35,272 nt of DNA from positions 1-35,272 of the forward strand of contig JAFTIF010000009.1 of assembly GCA_017457045.1 (NCBI GenBank), read 5' to 3'. The stretch is from Bacilli bacterium (GTDB lineage: Bacteria; Bacillota_I; Bacilli_A; RFN20; UBA1709). Positions 25,616 through 33,689 of the stretch are shown here, piece after piece (position 1 is the first letter of the stretch; the number at the start of each line of letters is the position of its first letter). The translations under genes were made by a program, and so were the position numbers. A model generated the notes under the pieces. It did no database searches. It had not been told where the DNA came from and was given only the letters and a program-made list of their open reading frames with translations.

Positions 25616-27329
25616 AATAATTAAATAACATCATATAATCATTCATTTTTTCTCTAGGCCCTACACCATAATTTTCGTTTTCTAAAACAATCTCCAATTG
25701 ATCTAGTTCAATTAACAATGATGGCGCATAAGGAGCCAATCCGTTTTCTGTATGCCAAACAAAATATTTTGGTGCTAAAGATACCTTATTTGAATTTGAG
25801 AATTTATGATTTTCATCATCGCTTGATCCTACATAATTAGTAGAATCACATACATATTTACAATTTACAAGTTCAAATCCCCCATATGAATAAGGAGCAG
25901 GAGAACCTGAATCATTATTTTTTAATAAATATTTAATTCCTAAAAACATACAATTTTCTGCTTTAACGCTTCCACCTTGACCGCAAACAATTCCTTGACT
26001 AACTAAAGCACATTTCCAAGAACTATTTACAGATTTTACAGCATTAGATGCACCAGCTGACGAAAGTCTTGTTCTATATTTATAATACTCAGTTGAATCA
26101 GCTATACAATTGTGAAGATAAACATTCCCTCCTCTTACTTTAGGTAATCTATCTTCTAGATTTGTAAAAATAACGTTGGCAAAAGTGACATTTAATTCAA
26201 GATTATAATCATACTCAACATGATTATCTTCTTTATAATCTTGATCATCTCCGATTAAAAATCCTTTCTTTTGTGGGATTGCCAAGCCATACAAGATATC
26301 ATCAAACGAAATTCCCTTATCTCGTAATGCTTTATAGTACAAAGCAGTTATCGTACCGGATTGGTATTCTTCCTCTAACTTATCCATCATTTTATATAAA
26401 TATCCATCTTTATCATCACTACCAGCAGCAAAATCACACCAAGTAATACTTAATCCTTTTTTACCATTTGCACCATAAGGGGCTCTAAATGATGTTCCTT
26501 TTGTTGAATGATAATTTGCATTAGCATAATCTATTTGACCATCATAAGATTTTCCAAACTTACAATGATCAATCCAAATATATCCACTGAAACCAATCTT
26601 AAAATAAGACCATCCAAACCAGTCATAATCTCCAATCTTACTGGCATCTTTGGATATACCATCTTCCCATTGCCATAATTCATCAAAGAAAATATTTCTA
26701 AAAACTAAATTGTCACAACTATTAATTTTAAAGCCAGCATGAGTTATCTTAGCGCCAGTTTTAGAATAAATCATCAAATTACTTGTTCTTTCAATCTTTA
26801 TTTGTGATATTCCATTTTCTAAAAACATATCAGAAAAATATAAATAATCTTTCAAACTATTATATTTATTTGCATAGTCAGTAACTATTTGTGTCTTAGC
26901 TTTTGCTTTATTAGAAAGTTTATAATAACCTAAATTCAAATCGTTAGCTATTTCGATAACATGCACTGTACCTTCTTTAATAAGATTTTGAGTATATGAA
27001 TTTGTAGTTTCATCCCAGATTGTTTCATAATCATATCTAGCATTATTTAAAGCATCGATAAATTCGTCTTCTGTTGTAACTACTTTATATGCATCTGTTC
27101 CAATATATTGAGCAAAATCACTTTTAATTAAAGATGCATAACCTTGAACACTTAAATTTGCCCTTTCTTCATCACTTAATTTTTGCATAAAATCTAATTC
27201 AACACTTGATGAACTAGAACTAACTGTAGTACTAGATTGATTAAAACTACTAGATGAACTACTTGTAGATGGATTACTACATGATGCTATTAGTAAAACT
27301 GCGGGAATTATTAAACTTATTTTCTTCAT
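25614..27329 (-). CDS. Secreted pectate-lyase-like beta-helix lipoprotein (PL1-like)
   Basis: 571 aa. Lipoprotein signal with lipobox IASC (Cys17), followed by a Ser-rich linker (about 18-45). The core has features of PL1 pectate lyases: VFRNIFF, then YIWIDHCKFGKSYDGQIDY (Asp-His and the metal-binding Asp), LSITWCDFAAGSDDKDG, and later HNCIADSTEY, successive strand turns of a right-handed beta-helix. It would act outside the cell, anchored to the membrane, cleaving a pectin-like or other acidic polysaccharide. The region 60-160 is family-atypical. It is flanked by terminators and has no sugar importer nearby. True activity is untested. Confidence 0.75.
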   Translation of the reverse strand: MKKISLIIPAVLLIASCSNPSTSSSSSSFNQSSTTVSSSSSSVELDFMQKLSDEERANLSVQGYASLIKSDFAQYIGTDAYKVVTTEDEFIDALNNARYDYETIWDETTNSYTQNLIKEGTVHVIEIANDLNLGYYKLSNKAKAKTQIVTDYANKYNSLKDYLYFSDMFLENGISQIKIERTSNLMIYSKTGAKITHAGFKINSCDNLVFRNIFFDELWQWEDGISKDASKIGDYDWFGWSYFKIGFSGYIWIDHCKFGKSYDGQIDYANANYHSTKGTSFRAPYGANGKKGLSITWCDFAAGSDDKDGYLYKMMDKLEEEYQSGTITALYYKALRDKGISFDDILYGLAIPQKKGFLIGDDQDYKEDNHVEYDYNLELNVTFANVIFTNLEDRLPKVRGGNVYLHNCIADSTEYYKYRTRLSSAGASNAVKSVNSSWKCALVSQGIVCGQGGSVKAENCMFLGIKYLLKNNDSGSPAPYSYGGFELVNCKYVCDSTNYVGSSDDENHKFSNSNKVSLAPKYFVWHTENGLAPYAPSLLIELDQLEIVLENENYGVGPREKMNDYMMLFNY

Positions 27330-27354
27330 ACTATCACCTTAAGTAAATTATAAC

Positions 27355-27385
27355 AAAGAAAAAGTCTAGTATCAAACTAGACTTT
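27355..27385 (-). terminator. Terminator of the metallophosphoesterase gene
   Basis: AAAGTCTAGT/ACTAGACTTT (27361-27370/27376-27385), a perfect 10-bp stem followed by TTTCTTTG on the minus strand. Confidence 0.8.
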
Positions 27386-27389
27386 ATAT

Positions 27390-29129
27390 TTATTTATGTT
27401 TTTTAGTTTCTAAATCAAATATGATTTCTTCTCCATATGTAATAGGGGCAAAGGCATTAACCATATGTACCTTTTCACCTTTACTATTGTTGAAAACTAT
27501 CTTTTGAGTCTTATTAGCAAAGTCAACTGTAATGCCTACTCCAATTTGCGATTTAGTATTTGTTAGTGAAGCATCATCAGTTTGAGTATATCCTCTTTTT
27601 GAAACTAAAATATTTGGGAAATTGTGATCAGTAACTAATCCGCCATATGTAGCAGGTTCACCATTTGCTTTTGGTTTTTTATAATCAGTATTATATTCCA
27701 TCTTACCTTTTTTATCGTATTCTACTGTACCAGGTTCAAATACAAATAAATCATGTTGGTGACCTGAAATCATCATATCAATATCCATTTTATTTAATAA
27801 TTCAGTCATTCTTTCTTTTTGGTCTTTATGATTCTTTCTAGAATTAATAAATACAACAGGAATATGACATACAACTAGTCTATACTCATAGTTCTCAAAA
27901 TCTTTTGACTCCACTTCTTTTTCCAAAAGTTCAATTTGTTCTTCTCTAAACTCTTCATAGAAAGATGTATCATAATATTCCCAATAGTCATCATCATGGT
28001 CTTCACCTATATCTAAAACCAATCCATATAATCCATCTAAATAGAAGTTATAGTAGAATGTTTCTCCTTTAGTTCCAACAAAGTTATGAAACTCTTGAGC
28101 ATATTTACCTTTAATTTCATGATTTCCTCTTGAATAAACAACAGGAATTGAACCATTTGTTATTTTAGAAGCATATTCATTAACTAAATTTGCATCTGCG
28201 AAAGTATCCATCATCGAAACAATATCTCCTGCAAGAACTAGAATTTCCTTATCTTGCATATATGAAGCAGCCTTTGCTGAAGCATTACCTGCCATATGAA
28301 TATCGGATAATGAATAATATTGAAGTCCATCACTTGTATCGACAGGTTTAAATGTATATTCCTTTGAAATATCTTTACCAAAATATCCTCCAAAAGGACC
28401 ACGATAAGTAATTTTTTGAACATGGATTGTATATTTTTTAGCATTATTAAGTAAAGTCATTGGGACACTTACTTTATGAATCTTAGTATATGATTTATTA
28501 GAACCATTATAATTGTCAAAATATCTTTCACCATCAATTTCAACCCAAGCTCTTGAGTTTGTTTCACTTGAAAATACTATTTGATACTCTTTCTCAACAG
28601 CGTATACAACCGCCCCTGTTTTAATACCATTAAATGTAAAATCAACTAAATTAGCTAGAATAGTTAAACACAAAATCCCAACTAACCCAAACTTAAATGC
28701 TTTATTTTCCACAAGTTTTGTTTTAGGATAAACGAAAATAAAGAAAATGACCATTAAGACAGCAACACATATTCCTACATATCTAAAGAAGTTAGGCCAA
28801 ATATAATCTAGATAATCGATCGCACCTAAAGCAATAATAACAAATACTGCAACTAAGAAAATAACATTCACACCATTCATAATATAAGACCATAAATTAT
28901 TCTTTTTCTTAGTCAAGAATAATACTGTATTTGCAACAGCAATAACAAAAAACAAAATCCAAATAATGACAGGTAAATTATATAGTAACCATGTCATATT
29001 ATCTTCATATCCTAATGTTTTTGAAATACCAGACCAACAAGGTCTCATTGCAAAAAACATGAAGAAATTAAACCACGAAAGTACTAAGTTTCCTATTCTC
29101 GAAACTTTTAATAATATATTTTTTATCAT
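27390..29129 (-). CDS. Membrane metallophosphoesterase with purple-acid-phosphatase-like domain
   Basis: 579 aa. Four to five membrane helices (about 14-29, 48-72, 86-103, 113-133, 147-164) precede an extracytoplasmic part. Residues about 178-262 are a beta-sandwich of the type found before purple acid phosphatase cores. The dimetal phosphoesterase follows with all five motifs: SDIH (Asp276, His278), GDIV (Asp302), GNHE (Asn336, His337), VCHIP (His422) and GHQHD (His457, His459). It likely hydrolyses phosphate esters at the outer membrane face; lipid, teichoic or nucleotide substrates are all possible. GGAGACTTTCAT precedes the ATG. Monocistronic. Confidence 0.85.
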   Translation of the reverse strand: MIKNILLKVSRIGNLVLSWFNFFMFFAMRPCWSGISKTLGYEDNMTWLLYNLPVIIWILFFVIAVANTVLFLTKKKNNLWSYIMNGVNVIFLVAVFVIIALGAIDYLDYIWPNFFRYVGICVAVLMVIFFIFVYPKTKLVENKAFKFGLVGILCLTILANLVDFTFNGIKTGAVVYAVEKEYQIVFSSETNSRAWVEIDGERYFDNYNGSNKSYTKIHKVSVPMTLLNNAKKYTIHVQKITYRGPFGGYFGKDISKEYTFKPVDTSDGLQYYSLSDIHMAGNASAKAASYMQDKEILVLAGDIVSMMDTFADANLVNEYASKITNGSIPVVYSRGNHEIKGKYAQEFHNFVGTKGETFYYNFYLDGLYGLVLDIGEDHDDDYWEYYDTSFYEEFREEQIELLEKEVESKDFENYEYRLVVCHIPVVFINSRKNHKDQKERMTELLNKMDIDMMISGHQHDLFVFEPGTVEYDKKGKMEYNTDYKKPKANGEPATYGGLVTDHNFPNILVSKRGYTQTDDASLTNTKSQIGVGITVDFANKTQKIVFNNSKGEKVHMVNAFAPITYGEEIIFDLETKKHK

Positions 29130-29169
29130 ATGAAAGTCTCCTTTTTCTTTATTTTAACATAAAGACATA

Positions 29170-29198
29170 AAAAAAGAATTATCTAATAGCGATAATTC
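29170..29198 (-). terminator. Terminator of the GNAT/flavin-reductase unit
   Basis: GAATTATC/GATAATTC (29176-29183/29191-29198) with a 7-base loop, then a long T-run on the minus strand. Confidence 0.75.
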
Positions 29199-29206
29199 TC
29201 ATTTTT

Positions 29207-29656
29207 TTATAATATAAATCGATAAATTCTCGAATCATTTCCTGTAATATCTAACATATTACCAAAATAAATAAATCCATATTTTTCATATAAACCTATT
29301 TCATTAGTTGAAAGATAAATGCATGCGTAAGATTCTTCTTTAGCAAGTTCAATAATATGCTTTAATAGTTTATCAAAATAACGATTTCCACGATATTCAG
29401 GATAAGTATATACAAAGCCAATCCATGGAAATAAATGTTTAGCATCAATTTCATCTTGATTAACGTATGTGCAATATGAAACTATATTATCATTATCTAC
29501 AAGCATAAATACTCTAGGATTTTCTCCGCACATTTTTTCTAATTCATTATTTTTAACCAAACCATATAAATATTTACCTGCACGCCATTCACAGTCTTTT
29601 AGTTTCTCTAAGTATTTATCTTTTTCTTCGCACCTCAACAAATCAATAATCTTCAT
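29207..29656 (-). CDS. GNAT-family acetyltransferase
   Basis: 149 aa. GNAT core with the acetyl-CoA element in IGFVYTYPEYRGNRYFDKLLKHI (split at a strand end; R-G-N-R-Y replaces the usual R-G-x-G), then YLSTNEIGLYEKYGFIYFG, the C-terminal Tyr-Gly-Phe typical of the fold. It starts 2 bases after the flavin-reductase stop and is therefore co-translated with it. The acceptor is unknown. Confidence 0.82.
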   Translation of the reverse strand: MKIIDLLRCEEKDKYLEKLKDCEWRAGKYLYGLVKNNELEKMCGENPRVFMLVDNDNIVSYCTYVNQDEIDAKHLFPWIGFVYTYPEYRGNRYFDKLLKHIIELAKEESYACIYLSTNEIGLYEKYGFIYFGNMLDITGNDSRIYRFIL

Positions 29657-29658
29657 AG

Positions 29659-30216
29659 CTATTTATCTAACTTCCTGCCATCTGAAAATGCGTTTCCTAC
29701 CCTTCCTTGAACCTTATAATATCCATGTGTTGAAGGGTCATAACTAATAGGAATAAACTTGTCTAAGCAAACATTTCCTTTTTCATCTAAAATTGTTTCA
29801 TCTGCATTAACATTAATAATTTCTGCGATATATAAATCTTCTTCAACTATTTTATCTAATCTACATTCTATGCATAATGGAAGTTCATTAATAATTGGTG
29901 CATTTACAAATTCTGCCTTTCTTGTAGTGAATCCCGATTTTTCCATTTTCTTAGAATCTTTATTAGCAGAAATAATGCCAACATAATCACATTCAACAAC
30001 ATGTTCAGCATCACCAATTGAAATAGTAAATTCTTGATTTATACCGATATTTTCGGTAGTTTTATGACTCGACATACAGACCATAATCTTATTATAATCT
30101 GCCATTCCACCCCATGCAGCATTCATTGCATTTGGGTTTCCATCCTTATCATATGTACCAATAATCATAACGAGTTGAGGATATAACCATGGTTTAACTC
30201 CTAAATTTTTTCTCAT
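29659..30216 (-). CDS. Flavin reductase-like FMN-binding protein
   Basis: 185 aa. A flavin_reduct-type split barrel: IIGTYDKDGNPNAMNAAWGG (about 18-37), VCMSSHKTTENI and FTISIGDAEHVVECDYVG are the strands and loop that hold FMN in this family. It could supply reduced flavin or act as an oxidoreductase in the cytoplasm. AAAAGGAGAAATTTTT precedes the ATG. Paired with a GNAT gene 2 bases downstream; the link between the two is unclear. Confidence 0.85.
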   Translation of the reverse strand: MRKNLGVKPWLYPQLVMIIGTYDKDGNPNAMNAAWGGMADYNKIMVCMSSHKTTENIGINQEFTISIGDAEHVVECDYVGIISANKDSKKMEKSGFTTRKAEFVNAPIINELPLCIECRLDKIVEEDLYIAEIINVNADETILDEKGNVCLDKFIPISYDPSTHGYYKVQGRVGNAFSDGRKLDK

Positions 30217-30248
30217 AAAAATTTCTCCTTTTTTTATAGTAACAATAA

Positions 30249-30277
30249 TTAAAAGGTTGACTTTTTATCAAACCTAT
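30249..30277 (-). terminator. Terminator of the RibD-like reductase gene
   Basis: AGGTTGA (30254-30260) pairs with TCAAACCT (30268-30275) with one bulge; on the minus strand it ends TTTTAATT. The TAG stop lies in the stem. Confidence 0.55.
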
Positions 30278-30975
30278 TCTTTTACAAAGTTCAACCAAAC
30301 AACACTATCTTCATATTGTTTAATTTCTTTTAACTTATACTCACTTACATTTCCTTTATAGAATAATGATTTATCGTTTGTAGCACCAACTACAGGATCA
30401 ACTACTAAGCTTAACTCATCTACTATATCTGCTTCAATAAAAGATCCATTAATTATACTTCCGCCCTCTAATAAAAGTGTTTTAATATTAAAATACTTAT
30501 ATAATTTTTCCATTGCTTCTTTAACATCAATCGAATTAATTCCAGCAAAAATATAAGAAATTCCAATTGATCTTAAATATGATAAATATTTTTTATCTGC
30601 TTGTTGTGACACTACTTCAATAATTTGTGCATTATGATATCCAGGATCTTCATCAGGATCAATTATTTTAGTTGATTTCCAGCCAAGTCTTCCTTTTGTA
30701 TCGAAAGCTATCGCATAGAATCCACTTTTTTCTTCTACGATATAGTCTTCATGGCTATTTAATACTTCATATCCTTCTAAATCAGGATACCATCCACCTG
30801 TAAAACTACCTTCCATAGTAACTCTTCCACATGCGAAAGCATCTGCTTTATAATTTCTATTTAATTCATAATAAACTTCACATGCCTTACTAGCATTAGG
30901 ACGGCTTAAAAATTCTCCTGTTACTTTGCCATCTATTGACATTACCATATGGCAAATAATATAAGGTCTATTCAT
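30274..30975 (-). CDS. RibD C-terminal/dihydrofolate-reductase-like reductase
   Basis: 233 aa from the preferred start. NAD(P)H-dependent reductase of the RibD_C clan. Opening MNRPYIICHMVMSIDGKVTG (the ...SxDGK start shared with RibD), then AFACGRVTMEGSF, and LLLEGGSIINGSFIEADIVDEL, the typical GG-x-x-x-N segment of this group. It lacks a deaminase domain, so it is a stand-alone reductase, often of unknown substrate rather than a riboflavin gene. GGTGGTG precedes the ATG at 30975; an ATG 15 bases upstream is possible. Monocistronic. Confidence 0.85.
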   Translation of the reverse strand: MNRPYIICHMVMSIDGKVTGEFLSRPNASKACEVYYELNRNYKADAFACGRVTMEGSFTGGWYPDLEGYEVLNSHEDYIVEEKSGFYAIAFDTKGRLGWKSTKIIDPDEDPGYHNAQIIEVVSQQADKKYLSYLRSIGISYIFAGINSIDVKEAMEKLYKYFNIKTLLLEGGSIINGSFIEADIVDELSLVVDPVVGATNDKSLFYKGNVSEYKLKEIKQYEDSVVWLNFVKE

Positions 30976-31044
30976 AATAAACACCACCATTTCATTATTT
31001 TTCTAATTTTATATTATCATATTTTTTTATTGTTACCATAGAAA

Positions 31045-31073
31045 ATAAAAAAGATTGACTATTAATCAATCTT
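31045..31073 (-). terminator. Terminator of the two-lipoprotein unit
   Basis: AAGATTGA/TCAATCTT (31051-31058/31066-31073), then TTTTTTATTTTC on the minus strand; overlaps the stop codon at 31072. Confidence 0.75.
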
Positions 31074-31560
31074 ATTTATTCGTACTGTAGATATTATATA
31101 AATCTTCTCCTATATATTTAATCAATAAATTGCTCCAAATTTCTTGTTCAACAATTCCGATAAAGTTACTATATCCACTTGAGATATCATATGTATATAC
31201 TGCTCCTGAATTAGATACCAATTGATAATCACCAGTATCATATAGAATTTTGATAACAAATCCATGCAAATTAAAATTTGGATCACTCGGTGCAAATATA
31301 GGGATAATATCTTTATATTCTAATCCTTCTAAGTCATTTATTAAATCAACATGTCTATCGTCATTAATTGTTTCTACATGTCTAAATAAATCCTCGTTTT
31401 CATTATAGTAAGGATTATAATATGAATCAATATAATATATTTTTATACTATCTAGTTGGTCTATGTCCCTATAATGTTCAAATTTATTATGAATCGTAAT
31501 ACAACTACTTAAAGAAAAAATACATATTAATAAAACTAGCTTCGATAATAACTTTTTCAT
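31072..31560 (-). CDS. Small putative lipoprotein, unknown function
   Basis: 162 aa from the preferred start. Lipobox LSSC (Cys20) after a classic signal stretch. No domain is recognised; the remainder is acidic and tyrosine-rich (YYIDSYYNPYYNENEDLF, about 43-60). The ATG at 31560 has AAAGGAGATTAGT in front; a start 36 bases upstream would run into the preceding gene. Second gene of a two-lipoprotein unit, 19 bases after the first. Confidence 0.72.
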   Translation of the reverse strand: MKKLLSKLVLLICIFSLSSCITIHNKFEHYRDIDQLDSIKIYYIDSYYNPYYNENEDLFRHVETINDDRHVDLINDLEGLEYKDIIPIFAPSDPNFNLHGFVIKILYDTGDYQLVSNSGAVYTYDISSGYSNFIGIVEQEIWSNLLIKYIGEDLYNIYSTNK

Positions 31561-31579
31561 ACTAATCTCCTTTTTTATA

Positions 31580-31981
31580 TTAATGATCGAGTTCAACAGA
31601 TACTTTCCCTTGTGTATTGGCTATCGCTTCAATAATAATGTAGACAGTTTTTCCTCCTTCTACATATCCACCAAAGTCAGTTATAGATTCTCCTGCTTTA
31701 ACGCATTTTAATTCTTCCTTTACACCAAAAATGTCATAATAGAGTTTAACTTCTCCTTCATCAACTTTTATTGAATATGCAATACTTCCTTCTGTTCCTG
31801 AGTCGGATTTTTTTATTTTAAAAACCAATTGACCTTCAAGAGAATAAAAAGAAGCTTCACAACTATGTGAAGTTTGACTTCTAACTAGACCAATCGCTTT
31901 ATATGAGCTTACATGCTTATCGCACGAACATAACATTAATTGCATAGACAATACCATTAGCCATAAAAATATTTTTTTCAT
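31580..31981 (-). CDS. Small putative lipoprotein, unknown function
   Basis: 133 aa from the preferred start. Lipobox LCSC (Cys20) follows a hydrophobic leader. The mature part is rich in beta-strand-like segments (GQLVFKIKKS, VKLYYDIFGVKEEL, KTVYIIIEAIAN), suggesting a small beta-sandwich on the outside of the membrane. An upstream in-frame ATG at 31999 is possible; I prefer 31981 because the leader then has normal signal-peptide form. First gene of the pair. Confidence 0.7.
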   Translation of the reverse strand: MKKIFLWLMVLSMQLMLCSCDKHVSSYKAIGLVRSQTSHSCEASFYSLEGQLVFKIKKSDSGTEGSIAYSIKVDEGEVKLYYDIFGVKEELKCVKAGESITDFGGYVEGGKTVYIIIEAIANTQGKVSVELDH

Positions 31982-32093
31982 ATAAACACTTATCCTCATA
32001 TTCTAAACTTTCATTAATAGTAATTCAAAATCTATATACAATTAAATAATATTCTATTTTTATATTTGTTTAAAGTAGTTTTTATTTTGAAAA

Positions 32094-32126
32094 TAAAAAA
32101 GTTTGATACATTTTGCATCAAACTTT
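32094..32126 (-). terminator. Terminator in the intergenic region
   Basis: AAAGTTTGAT/ATCAAACTTT (32098-32107/32117-32126), a perfect 10-bp stem, then TTTTTTATTTTC on the minus strand. It may end transcription from the membrane-protein gene at 32368 or from the decayed gene in front of it. Confidence 0.75.
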
Positions 32127-32213
32127 ACTTTTTAATGTATTAGAAAAATAAAAAGGATATATTTGACATTTTTTCCATAGGAATAAGTTCTAAAAAGATA
32201 CAATTTGTTATTC

Positions 32214-32303
32214 TTATACTACTCTATTCGCTAAAAATATAGGGCCTCCTTCTTCAGGATAAAAATAATCATGAAATTGTTCAGAACCAATAGATAAACT
32301 TTT
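32214..32303 (-). pseudogene. Decayed coding remnant
   Basis: A 29-codon open stretch on the minus strand ends at a TAA and contains protein-like text (GSEQFHDYFYPEEGGPIF) without a start codon. Stops lie in all frames upstream, but a second coding-like piece in another frame (SITLIRLVKKFIYW) adjoins it, as if joined by a frameshift. I do not recognise the parent protein. Chance cannot be excluded. Confidence 0.3.
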
Positions 32304-32367
32304 TCACAAGTCTAATTAATGTAATACTAAAAATGTTTAATCAATTCTTTATTTTTTATAATGATAT

Positions 32368-32853
32368 CTACTTTCTATTAAGCATCAAGTTTCTAATTGT
32401 CATAGATAAACCATATATCATTACATTAAAAGATAAAACAAACATAACCTGTTCTAAAAAAGATAATAATTTGTATTGCTCATAAGTTATTTCTTTAATT
32501 ATATCACCATGATTCACTATGAAATAGCCACCATCTACTATTTGTGGACCACCATGTAAAATCATTAAGTAAATAAAAATACATGTACAGACAGGAAATG
32601 CAATTGCTGCCAATAAATAAAAACTAATCTTTTCAATTTTAGTGGAATTGCTGAGATTTAATTTCAATCCTGTTTTATGATTAAATTGCTCTATAAAACC
32701 CACAAAAAAACAAAGAAGAAAAGCAATTATTAAACAAACAGTATATACATATTTAAGATTGGAGAGAAAGAGTGAAATTATAAAAAATACAATGGACAAA
32801 ATTAAAAGACTTATTATCAAATAATACCAACTTAGAATCATTTTTTTCTTCAT
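32368..32853 (-). CDS. Four-helix membrane protein of unknown function
   Basis: 161 aa, not recognised. Hydrophobic segments at about 8-31, 34-52, 77-100 and 131-152, joined by a basic loop (HKTGLKLNLSNSTKIEK) and a longer outer loop with GGPQIVDGGYFIVNHGD. AGGAGACGATACA precedes the ATG. No neighbour suggests a role. Confidence 0.75.
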   Translation of the reverse strand: MKKKMILSWYYLIISLLILSIVFFIISLFLSNLKYVYTVCLIIAFLLCFFVGFIEQFNHKTGLKLNLSNSTKIEKISFYLLAAIAFPVCTCIFIYLMILHGGPQIVDGGYFIVNHGDIIKEITYEQYKLLSFLEQVMFVLSFNVMIYGLSMTIRNLMLNRK

Positions 32854-32974
32854 TGTATCGTCTCCTATCTTATAAACACTATTTTATCATATTATACTTA
32901 TTATGTGAAATGCTATAGAAAGATTTGTTATTATACAAAAAAATATATTATTTATAGACTAAAAACACTCTTAA

Positions 32975-33034
32975 AAAGTGCGTATACCTTGTAAAGTTTG
33001 CGTACAGTTTACCCAAAATGCGTACAATTAAACT
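32975..33034. repeat. Three direct repeats with exact 20-bp period (TGCGTA core)
   Basis: TGCGTA occurs at 32979, 32999 and 33019, each exactly 20 bp after the last. Neighbouring positions also agree: A-rich before the core, and TGCGTACA in copies 2 and 3 (TGCGTATA in copy 1). The array lies just outside the methyltransferase stop, at the edge of the compositionally foreign block. It resembles the multiple transposase-binding repeats at the ends of IS21-type elements, but no transposase gene is seen here. Confidence 0.7.
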
Positions 33035-33056
33035 CACCGACAAAATGGAATTTGTT

Positions 33057-33689
33057 TTATTGTTTTCTGCTTGCAATAATGTATGCGTTATCAGTTTCAA
33101 TTACATTTGCAACCAACATTGCGGTTTTACCGATAATTGATTTTATATTATCAAGAGTATCGGGATAAATCTTTACTTTACGATTTCTCATATCAATATA
33201 TTCGCTTTGATTCTTGTCTATGGACAAACAAAAAATGCCGTCATTGTTTAACAAGCTATCTATCTTATCAATAACATAGGCCTTATTCTTGAAATGCATC
33301 ATCGTTAGAAAAGAATAAATAACATCAAATTTTTCTTTAAATTCATGAGAAATAAAATCACCGTTAATATAACTAATATTTGAGTACGATTTTAAGTTTT
33401 CTTTTGCTCTTTGAATCGTTTTAGGTGATATATAGATTCCCGTTAATCGTTTACAATAAGGGGCAACCTTGACAGCTATTCGACCTGTTCCCAATCCTAT
33501 TTCTAAAATTTCTTTATTTTCATCCAATTGTAAAGCATCTATAAATACCTGACCATCCCACTTATTCATATAATTTTTTAATTCAGGCGAATTATAAAAA
33601 GGATCGTTATTTTCATCAACCAACAAATCATAATGGGCAATTACATTGTGACTTGTTCCTTTTTTCTCTCCATACCGCACGAATAGCAT
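33057..33689 (-). CDS. Class I SAM-dependent methyltransferase
   Basis: 210 aa in the open frame. SAM-binding motif I is LEIGLGTGRIAVKVA (about 62-76), then LTGIYISPKTIQRAKENL and ISYINGDF, a standard Methyltransf_11/25-type fold; the substrate is unknown. Family-like sequence starts at VIAHYDLLVDENNDPF (about residue 16). The only ATG lies upstream at 33689, within the last 49 bases of the reductase gene, so the true start is doubtful: it may be this overlapping ATG, a rare start codon, or a start lost at the junction. Base composition is AT-rich like the main chromosome, unlike the overlapping gene upstream. Confidence 0.75.
   Translation of the reverse strand: MLFVRYGEKKGTSHNVIAHYDLLVDENNDPFYNSPELKNYMNKWDGQVFIDALQLDENKEILEIGLGTGRIAVKVAPYCKRLTGIYISPKTIQRAKENLKSYSNISYINGDFISHEFKEKFDVIYSFLTMMHFKNKAYVIDKIDSLLNNDGIFCLSIDKNQSEYIDMRNRKVKIYPDTLDNIKSIIGKTAMLVANVIETDNAYIIASRKQ

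Larger units (their letters stand above)
32000..32367. other. Intergenic region, about 370 bases
   Basis: AT-rich, with no complete gene. It holds a terminator hairpin (32098-32126), a short coding-like remnant on the minus strand (32214-32303), and near 32030-32080 an AT-rich stretch compatible with a promoter for the lipoprotein pair. Nothing else is seen. Confidence 0.6.
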
